From: Allolobophora icterica
Lineage: Eukaryota; Annelida; Clitellata; Crassiclitellata; Lumbricidae
NCBI GenBank assembly: GCA_963556255.1
Contig: OY744617.1
Coordinates: 31,090,066-31,154,065 of the forward strand
DNA: 64,000 bases
Direction of reading: 5' to 3'
Of this stretch, positions 1 through 8,408 are shown piece by piece. Under the pieces are notes generated by a model, which saw nothing but the letters and a program-made list of their open reading frames with translations, made no database searches and had not been told where the DNA came from. Numbering within the stretch: the first letter of the stretch is position 1; each line of letters opens with the position of its first letter. The position numbers and the translations under genes were made by a program.

Positions 1-1145
1 CTATATTTGATTGGTCTTCTATAAGACCAACGGAACTCTGAATGTGACCTTATTCTGTCTTCCCGCCTTCTTACGCTGCTACAAAAAGAGGAAGGCATTT
101 GAAGAAGCGTTTCAGCACCACAGTATGGTTGTCAGTCTTCTAAGTCTCCTAAGATGTCTCTGGTGCAGGAGACACTCAAGCTGAAGTTGATTGCTCCAAA
201 AACAGAAATTATTCGCTCTCTCCTGCACAGCAGGTTCCTGTTCCCTTTTCAACACCTGGACCATTGATCGTACTACCACAGGCAACTAGAAAGAAAAGTT
301 TCTATACTTGATTGGTTCTCCATAAGACCAACGGAACTCTGAACTATTTATACTGTCAGTCTTTCAGGAAGATTCTTCACATGAATGTTCTTTATGTGCG
401 ACAATGAATTCTCCAGCCATTCAAGTACCACCCATATGAGAATGAACTGTAGAACAATTTCATGCGATCTTCAAAAACTTATAGTTATATCAGATTTCGT
501 GACACTGTATTAAGGGGTACAACTCGTTTTATGATGAACCTTGAAGAATAAGCTCAACACCTTTCAAAAACGATACATGAAGAGAAGGCTGAGAATTCCC
601 TACAATGCCCAGGTAACTAACGCTGAAGTATGGAGACGCACAAGATCAACCTCTGTCGCAAAGATGATCAAAACAAAGACATTCGGTCACACTCAGCATT
701 TTGCTGACAGATTGGACCCTGATCGAGTATTGCCGTAGCGAGGGGTGTTCCAGTGGTGCTATGGAATAGGGAGCAACTCAAGAGGGGGCGCAAATTTTGA
801 GAAGGAATGATTTAATTATTAAACTAATTACTTTATCTTGTAACATATAGTATCCATTTAAAATGAAATAAATGTGACAAAACTAAGTAACAACAAATAA
901 AGGTGTGTATATATAGCATTAGTAGATAGATACCTGACGTTAATAGTCAAGTTGATCTTTGAGGGCGGGAGCTACATTTACCCTAGGCACAGAGCGAAAT
1001 TATACGTTGTTAGGTTTGTACGATCGTTATAGATATAAATCCACAAACAATAACAAGACTCGTGAAAAAGAAAGAGCAATCGGACGATCGAGGCATACAT
1101 GAACCCGAACGGCTGAAACAGACTTCAATCAGTTGAACCTCTGCA

Positions 1146-1358
1146 ATGCTCTTCATAAAGTTAGCACTTAATGTGACATTCGTGTGTGTCCCAATTCTTC
1201 TAACTCACGTGGAAGAATGTGAAGTGTTCTTTGCAGCGATGAAACGTAGAATGCGACAAAAAAGAAAAGAGAGGCCCCACTCTTTAGCGGACAGTTGCGA
1301 TAGCAAAACGGATGAATTTATATTCAGCATTGCTCCATATCGTAATCATTGGAGCTAA
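1146..1358 (+). CDS. Short ORF conserved in all four units (copy 1)
   Basis: A 70-codon ORF beginning MLFIKLALNVTFVC and passing through a basic stretch, AAMKRRMR. The first 40 or so codons stay open in all four tandem units (also at 13488, 27659 and 34781), including a two-codon deletion in unit 4 that keeps frame. The C-terminal parts differ completely between units. It could be a small peptide, a remnant exon, or chance conservation in a recent duplication. I do not recognise it, and there is no homology or splice evidence. Confidence 0.2.
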   Translation: MLFIKLALNVTFVCVPILLTHVEECEVFFAAMKRRMRQKRKERPHSLADSCDSKTDEFIFSIAPYRNHWS

Positions 1359-1878
1359 ATTAGGCTAAACAATTTTTATTTTACTCGACGAAGACCTATT
1401 TGCCCTCAGAAGTTTATACTTATGAGTCATATTGGCTTGCATTGTTTTGTGACTCAAGTATGCACTTGATGAATCATTCGGTTATTGAATACGGTTAGTC
1501 AAATCCATTTGTAGTGCGTCAGAAATTATCAGATTCCGTTTATCTTGACAGAATTGTAAAATGAGCGAATAATTTATGTGAATATCATTTGACTGAATGC
1601 TAAATACTTTTGGTTCTATTGACTTAATTTTGTATGTAATTTGTGTTTGTTGGATTAACCCTGTGGTCAAATAAAGCATTTGTTAAAGTACGATTACGAC
1701 GATATTCGTTGAGAATATGACGATGAAAATAAAAGATGATGCGACTACTAACGCGAGAGGAAGTCGAACAATCCCTTAAGTCCCGAAGAAGGAGCAGGTA
1801 CGTTCGTGAAATACTGTGTTAGTGACTTGATTCTTTGATCTCGTCTCCTGGGCATTGAAGCATAGTGGCTTTTATTGC

Positions 1879-1950
1879 GATGCCAGTGGATGTTGTAGCC
1901 TACGCAGATCTGACGTCGGGTTATTTCAGCTGAGAATAGCTTATCTAGAA
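1879..1950. repeat. 72-bp ectopic copy of 3204-3275
   Basis: This stretch, from GATGCCAGTGGATG to TTATCTAGAA, matches 3204-3275 with only a few substitutions, in the same orientation. In unit 3 the corresponding place (after about 28218) instead continues with about 460 bp of other sequence. Unit 1 therefore seems to have lost that piece and gained a short copy of sequence from 1.3 kb downstream, probably by template switching or unequal repair. Confidence 0.6.
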
Positions 1951-3275
1951 TGGACATTGACTCTTAGTCTTGACTGTCCTTGAACTAAAGCTTATGACCT
2001 TTGCTACGGTGCAGCGTCGTCAAATAGAAACTATAGGTACCTAATAGAAATGTAACTACCTAATATAATTACTATAATTGCACGACTTCCGTTTTCGGGT
2101 GGTGCCAGTCCCTAGCCTGGATAATATAGTAGGGCGATGCCAGTCATATTCATTGTGACATTAATCAGCGTCGCTAAACGAAAGCTACTCACCAGTAATT
2201 CTTCCACTGTTGTTTTCGGGTTGTGCCTCTCTCAAGTCAGTTGGATAATGGGGAGATGCTAATCATCTTCGTATATTGACAGAACATTGTTAAACAAAAA
2301 TATGACCTACCAGAGAAAAATGTGCTGACATTTGGAACAAGCCCACAGTAATTCCTCGTCGAAGCTTAGTACCAGCATGCCTAATTGTTCTACAAAGCCA
2401 CACGATGTCGATGGTTATTCTAATAACCTCAACAATGACCATAGTCAGGAAAACCCACAAGTACATGTCTTACTTCATAGTAGGACCATCATCGGAAAGA
2501 ACTCATTTCACTCCGTTTACTCTTCAAGGTAACGTTGGATAACCTTTTATTTTAAGAAATAATCTGATGCATTAGTTGATAGGTACCTCCATTTAAGTGG
2601 GACATGTAAAATATATTTGTTTGAAATCAAGTTCAGGTATAGGAATATAAAGGATTCTATGACATCCTGTTTTCGTCAATACTTTGGGGTTGTATCAAAT
2701 TGTCCTACTTGAAAACCATCCTCGTTAAAATTATAAACAAACGATTAAAAATTGTCTTCTCAACCAGGTGCCTTGTTTAGGGCGAAATCACAGGTATTCA
2801 TCTCATAACATTGTCGATGGAAAGCAGTTCCGTAAAAAAACAGGAAATGGTGGCAATTTTGCAGGTCTACGTTTTGTGACATTCGTTGGACATTTCATCA
2901 CGAAAATCTTCCAGTTTTAAATCGCCTTACCCTAACCATGATGTGCCTTGGGACATTGTGGCTTATGCTACTTAATACAACAGCATCTAGCGAAATAGTA
3001 ACTGGTTGTTTTTGGTGCTCCTAACGAAAATATCCGGATTTTAAAAAGTGTTCTAGTAAGCACAAATCACGACCTCTTAGGCCTAATGGTTTTTACCATG
3101 ATGGGGAATTTCTTATTTATTCTATTAACAATGCGTCTAAAATATCGTTGGCTTGCTTGCGCCAGCGGATGCAGGCCTGCTTAGATTAAGATCCTGGTTT
3201 GCCGATGCCAGTGGATGTTGTAGCCTATGCGGATCTGACGTCGGGTAATTTCAGCTTAGAATAGCTTATCTAGAA

Positions 3276-4878
3276 AAGAGGTTTTCAAACTTTTTGGACC
3301 GGGGACCCCTATTTTTTTCTAGGTATAGCTCGCGGACCCCAGTATTTAATAGCAGGCAGACTATTTCAACAATACAATTAAGCTTGCCTATGACGCTGAG
3401 GACTATTGTGATATAAAGAGTAACACTGAATAAATTTTAATTAACTTCCTGTAATAATTATGGAACACAGTCATTTTTAAAGAAATCAATAACATCGGTT
3501 TCGCCAAAATCCAGTGATGTCAGTGGGAGCGATGTGCTTGCTTTGCTTTGCGCAAACTGTCAATTCTTTGTGCTATTTTGGATATGCACTGTTTTCTTAC
3601 TTTTCAAAAAATTATCCACTCTCTGCTAAAAACAGCAAAATTATATAGTTAGAATATTGCAGCGAACGTGAACAAATAGGGATATTCTTTGTAAAAGCTC
3701 TGTATTATCGTTCATTTAAAGGGTTAACCCGGCTAAGGCACAGTTTATCTGGCTCGGCTCGCCCAATAGCAGCTCTTTAAACTAGATGCCTTGCAATTCT
3801 TCCTCGACCTAGGTCCGGGACTTTGGAGTCATCCTGGACCAGGAACTTACATTCACGCGGCACATAAATCTTCTCTCCCGCAGCTGCTCTATTACCAGCT
3901 CCTGCAGCTCAAGGAAATTTCCCGTTCTTTATCCCCCGGTGCAGCTTCCACCCTTGTCCAATGTCCATTCATTAATTTTGTTGTTTCTTGGTTGGACTAC
4001 TGCAGCGCCATAAACTAAGGACTCTCGACCTGCCGGATTGAGCTCTTGAATAGGATCCTCCTGAGGTTCTGCTGCTCTCTTTGCAGGCCGCATCCCCAAG
4101 TTTGGCAGACTGTCTGCGTATATGAGGGATGTCCTCCACTGGCTCCCCTACACACAGCACATCACTTACCGAATCTCTGCCTTGGTCTGGCGGTGCTTTG
4201 AGGTGCCTCCATACCTGCGGGAGCTCTGCTCTCCCACTTGGTGTTCGCAGCGTCGTTGCTCTTTCCGCTCAGCTGCGCTAGCTAAACTTATTGTTTCCCC
4301 CGCGCACGGACAGCCATACGGCAGCGCCGTGCCTTCTCTGTGGCTGCCCCATGACCTAGAATGGGCTCCCTACCACGCTCCGCCAAATACCGACTGGTCA
4401 TTTTACCTTGTTTCCTGCTGTCCTCAAAATTGTGTTGTTCGACAGTGCTTGGGCTGGGAGTGCTCCTGAGTTAGCAATCTTGAAGGGGCGCTATATAAAA
4501 CTGCTTTAATGGTAATAATGATAAAATCAGACGAATTCCACAAATTTCTAGAAGTCCAGATTTGACACAATCAGGAAATAGACCAGCATGTTACGCACCA
4601 TTGCCTTCTAGATACTCAGTATCTAGAAGAATAACTAAATACCCAATTGGACCCATATAGAACATACAGTAAACAGACTGACAGGCATACTAGGCCTATG
4701 AGCAGTGTATGAATTTAAAAACACAGGCTGTTAATGCTAAAACCATGCAGTTACTGAATAGGCCAAATTAGTGAATATTTTCAGAACGCTCTCGCGGACC
4801 CCGCCATATCCTTCGCGGACCCCGCCATATCCTTCGCGGACCCCTCTTGGTCCGCGGACCACAGTTTGAAAAACTCTG
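3276..4878. mobile_element. hAT-like DNA transposon with 8-bp target duplication
   Basis: The ends are inverted repeats: AGAGGTTTTCAAACT at the left and the complement of CAGAGTTTTTCAAACTG at the right, followed inward by tracts of GGTCCGCGGACC type. The 8-bp sequence ATCTAGAA lies directly outside both ends (3268-3275 and 4879-4886), the target-duplication length of hAT elements. Unit 2 keeps the corresponding uninterrupted site near 22160 and unit 3 a diverged one near 30003. No transposase ORF is visible, so the element looks non-autonomous, and a LINE fragment is nested inside. Confidence 0.85.
3785..4512 (+). mobile_element. CR1/L2-type LINE fragment nested in the hAT element
   Basis: Broken reading frames give the C-terminal part of a non-LTR reverse transcriptase: YYQLLQLKEISRSLSPGAAS, then WLDYCSAI, then MRDVLHWLPYTQHITYRIS and LVWRCFEVPPYLRELC. 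These correspond to the conserved LDYC and LHWLP blocks of CR1/L2-like elements. The fragment ends at GGGCGCTATATAAA, a usual LINE 3' end here. Frameshifts and stops make it a dead, 5'-truncated copy. Confidence 0.75.
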
Positions 4879-4886
4879 ATCTAGAA

Positions 4887-5349
4887 ATATACCGATGAAG
4901 AGGACTGGACACCCGCCCTCAGAAACCGCTTCTTCTTCTTCTTCTTCTTCTTCTTCTTCTTCTTCTTCTTCTTCTTCTTCTTCTTCTTTTGTGGTGCCTT
5001 AGTCTGGTCCTTTAAGGCCCACGAAATCGGAAGACGGGCTGCGGGAAATAAGTAATCCGAAAAGATTGGACTTTCACCCTGACCTAAACGACATAAAGGA
5101 AGTTGCATGGCGAGCAAAACAGAGAAAGAGACCGGAAACCCAGCACCGTTCTGATTCTGGTTACATCAAGCGCATTCAGTTGGAGAACCTAATTCAATGA
5201 CTTTTAAAGCGCAGTTATCGTAATACACAAAACATCAAACTATGGTCACCGCCACAAACCATTGTCGAAATTAGAGCCTATTGGATAAGCCAGATAGTAA
5301 ATTGCAATATAAATTTGTGAGTCTAAGTGCAGGCAAATGAGAAAGATAA
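4887..5349. repeat. Tandem unit 1 flank, middle piece, with (TTC)n
   Basis: This resumes the unit flank after the hAT insertion and matches 22198-22640 (unit 2) and 30015-30290 (unit 3), for example GAAATCGGAAGAC followed by GGGAAATAAGTAATCCGAAA. A trinucleotide array of about 20 CTT copies occupies 4929-4988 and is absent from the other units. No gene is visible. Confidence 0.8.
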
Positions 5350-5599
5350 CACTGGTCAACAATGATTTTATTGCCGATTATATTAGAGCGATTTTAGGGT
5401 AAACCTGTGGTGCTGATTCCGAATATGGAGTCGGTTTTGCTAGATTGGCTCTAGTTTTTGAGTTATTCGACTAATTATGAGAATTTAATGGTTAAACGGA
5501 GCACACTAACAAATCGCATTAAAATTGTCTCAAATTTTGTACCAAAGTGCACACATAAAATACATAATGGCATTGTCTTCGGTCTGATAACATTTAATC

Positions 5600-6618
5600 A
5601 TGGTAAGCTGATTGATAAAAATTACAAGTTTTAGACTTTTCTAAGGCTTTTGACACTCTTTCCTGGCCGACCAACTGGCCATTGCACTAAGTTCCATGGT
5701 ATCACATCGTCCCTGGCCTGAATTAATGCAAGTATCATACAGGGCTCCGGCATGGGTCCCACCAATTTTGCTGTAGCCATGTCTGGTTTAAAACCTCTCT
5801 ACCACTTTAATCGCATCTTCAAATAAGCAGATGACTGCTATCTTCTCATACTAGCTTCTAATATCTCCACCACTGTTGTAGAACTTCATCACATAAATGC
5901 CTGGGTCCAGAGATGCAATCTTCATCTTAACCATTCTAAATCCAGCGGCATTATCTTCACCAAGTCCAAGACGATCCTTAAATCCTATCCACCACCTATT
6001 TGCGGAATCTCTAGGGTCTCTCCATTAAAAATAATAGGAATTGAAATAACCGATTAGATTGAATTCTCTCCTTATATCCAAAAACTGAGCATAAAGGCTA
6101 AACAATCCCTTTACGCTCATCGTATCTTGATTTCTCATGGGCTCTCGGGCCCCAGGCTTCATGACGTGATACGGGCTACCACTGTATGCTATACTGTTCC
6201 CAGGTATGGTTGCTTTGCCAACAAGCAGGAACTTGATCATTTGGGCGCAATTATTCGTAAGTTGGTTCGTCTTGGCTCCCTCCCTCCTTCTTTTCCTACT
6301 TTTGAGGAACTCTTCAAAAAAGCTGATCGTGGTCTCTATAATAGCATTCAAAAATCCTAGTCACCTCCTCCATGACCTTCTACCTCCCGTTCTAAAGAGC
6401 GGGTATGATTTGCGCCCTCGTTCCCATAATCTGATTCTCCCTAGATTTGACTCCCTTACCCAACGAGGTTTCCTGCGTAGGATGCTGTACAGTTAGGCTC
6501 TGTTTCTATTATTTCATTAATCATCTAATGTCATTATTACTGTTATATTTTTTCTTTCCCCTTTGTGTATGTAAAGCGCTGTGCGTTTGCTAGCGTTTAT
6601 TAAAGAATATACTTACTT
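5600..6618 (+). mobile_element. Decayed LINE, reverse transcriptase to 3' tail
   Basis: The reverse-transcriptase catalytic blocks survive: DFSKAFDT (5634-5657, motif A), IQGSGMGP, then ADD at 5827-5835 where the first codon of YADD has become TAA. Further on, PTFEELFKKADRGLY and LLHDLLPPV with YDLRPRSHNLILP mark the C-terminus. The 3' UTR ends in GTGCGTTTGCTAGCGTTTATTAAAGAATA plus a CTTA-repeat tail, a 3' end shared with 17702-17858. Clade is Jockey/CR1-like in broad terms. Stops and frameshifts show it is dead. The 5' limit is uncertain. Confidence 0.75.
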
Positions 6619-6620
6619 AC

Positions 6621-7060
6621 TTAATTAATTAATTGATGCATAGTTAAGCGCCATTTGTACGATTTTCTTTTATGTCGGTTATCAGGACAATTACGTTGGA
6701 GGCTCCAGCAATAGTCTGCCATCATGTGTCTGTCCCATTTGCCTTGATACCTTTCTTCCATGACCTTTATATCTTGGTGAAACCCCTCACCTTGTTCCTC
6801 ACTGACATGTCCAAGATTATGTGGAAATCTATTTAAGTGGCTATGAAGAAAGTGTACCTTTATGCTCATATTAGTACCCAAATTTCTTAAGTTTGTGAGC
6901 ATGTTTTGCACCAGTTCTTCGTAATTGTCTGCTTAGTTGTTGCCTAAAAATTTCTGCACAACTAAGACAAAACTGCAACAGGCAGAAGCTTCAGGACCAT
7001 TCATACATTTTGTGAAATCAGAATCCATAAGTTTACGATTCCAACTTATATAGCATTCGA
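6621..7060 (-). pseudogene. Decayed transposon protein, C-terminal part
   Basis: Reading on the minus strand: DFTKCMNGPEASA, VVQKFLGNN, an in-frame stop at about 6934, then YEELVQNMLTNLRNLG, MSIKVHFLHSHL, SEEQGEGFHQDI and MEERYQGKWD with MMADYCW. I recognise this as the conserved end of a protein seen in many uncharacterised, multi-copy invertebrate sequences, evidently transposon-encoded, but I cannot name its superfamily. It lies between the TAA-flanked inverted repeats and so is probably the remnant transposase of the 5350-7527 element. Confidence 0.6.
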
Positions 7061-7169
7061 AGTGTCCGGAGTGGGGTAGGTAACAGTGTCCGGACATGGT
7101 CCGGACAGGGCGTCCGGACAGTTCACAGAGTACAGAGGGATAGCAACTAACACCAAGACATAATCCGAG

Positions 7170-7335
7170 CCAAACAAGTAAATACATACACACATACAGG
7201 CAGACATATACACACATACAAAGACACATACGCACACAAACAAAGACACATACGGACATATAGAAAGACACATACGCACACATACAAAGAAGCATACAAA
7301 CACACATACAAGGAGACAAACACACGGCCGCCATG
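7170..7335. repeat. Imperfect CA/CATA-rich microsatellite
   Basis: An irregular run of ACACATACA-type units inside the 5350-7527 transposon. Open frames across it encode only low-complexity Cys/Val/Met strings and are not genes. Just upstream, 7060-7130 has several GTCCGGACA palindromes. Confidence 0.8.
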
Positions 7336-7530
7336 CTGGCCGGCAAATTCGCTACAAGACACAAAATTAAAATATTTAATTGTTTATTTCGAGGTGTCCA
7401 TTATATCATGAACTAGAGCCAATTCGAAAAAACCACTTCCATTTTTGAATTCAGCGACCCCAAAATACCAAAGAATTGTTCAAATATCATTGGCAACGAG
7501 AAAATTTTTTTTATTTGTTGACCAGTGTAA

Positions 7531-8099
<569 letters not shown>

Positions 8100-8138
8100 G
8101 TTCTTAGGATGTAGAATTGTAGATGTTTTTCATTTAGG

Positions 8139-8307
8139 ATGACGGAACATGTGGGTAAATCGAATGAAGAAATGGCATCTGGGTTCATCGCTAGCAAGCA
8201 CCTGCCAATTACTTCCAAAGTCATTTCCTCTTGTCTCTGATCATATGCATAGCGTCCTGGAGCAATGCATCAAATAAGTATTTAATTTTTTGTGGCAGCC
8301 ATGCTGA

Positions 8308-8308
<1 letters not shown>
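8139..8308 (+). pseudogene. Tandem partial copy of the start of gene 1
   Basis: This repeats the first roughly 170 bases of the gene 1 coding sequence (compare 8409-8582), with the same leader from GAGTTCTTAGGATG. It carries a 3-4 base insertion near 8196, a deletion near 8250 and a TAA replacing the GAG of SNE. It stops abruptly at GCCATGCTGAG and runs into a second GAT array (8309-8362), after which the leader restarts. It cannot encode a functional protein. Either a local duplication mediated by the GAT repeats, or two haplotypes joined in the assembly, would explain it. Confidence 0.85.
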
Positions 8309-8363
<55 letters not shown>

Positions 8364-8408
8364 GTTCTTAGGATGTAGAATTGTAGATGTTTTTCATTTA
8401 CACGTAGG

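Larger units (their letters stand above)
1..3275. repeat. Tandem unit 1, upstream flank (A-type)
   Basis: Non-coding flank of the first duplicated unit. Long stretches match the flanks of the other units: the part around 541-740 matches 12728-12900, 27005-27170 and 34166-34330, and the part around 2330-2600 matches 29090-29350. Details such as the block around 780-1140 are much closer to unit 3 (27290-27660) than to units 2 and 4. The window opens inside the unit, so a further unit may lie upstream. Apart from a short conserved ORF at 1146 I see no gene. The flank is interrupted at 3276 by a hAT-like element. Confidence 0.85.
5350..7527. mobile_element. DNA transposon with TAA target duplication
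   Basis: The inverted ends are CACTGGTCAACAA (5350 onward) and TTGTTGACCAGTG (ending 7527), each flanked by TAA (5347-5349 and 7528-7530). In unit 2 the empty site carries a single AAAGATAA and continues into GCTAATGTGTC, as unit 1 does after the insertion. A 3-bp TWA duplication is typical of PIF/Harbinger but also of some other superfamilies, so I do not assign it. It contains a decayed transposon protein on the minus strand and a nested LINE. Confidence 0.8.
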
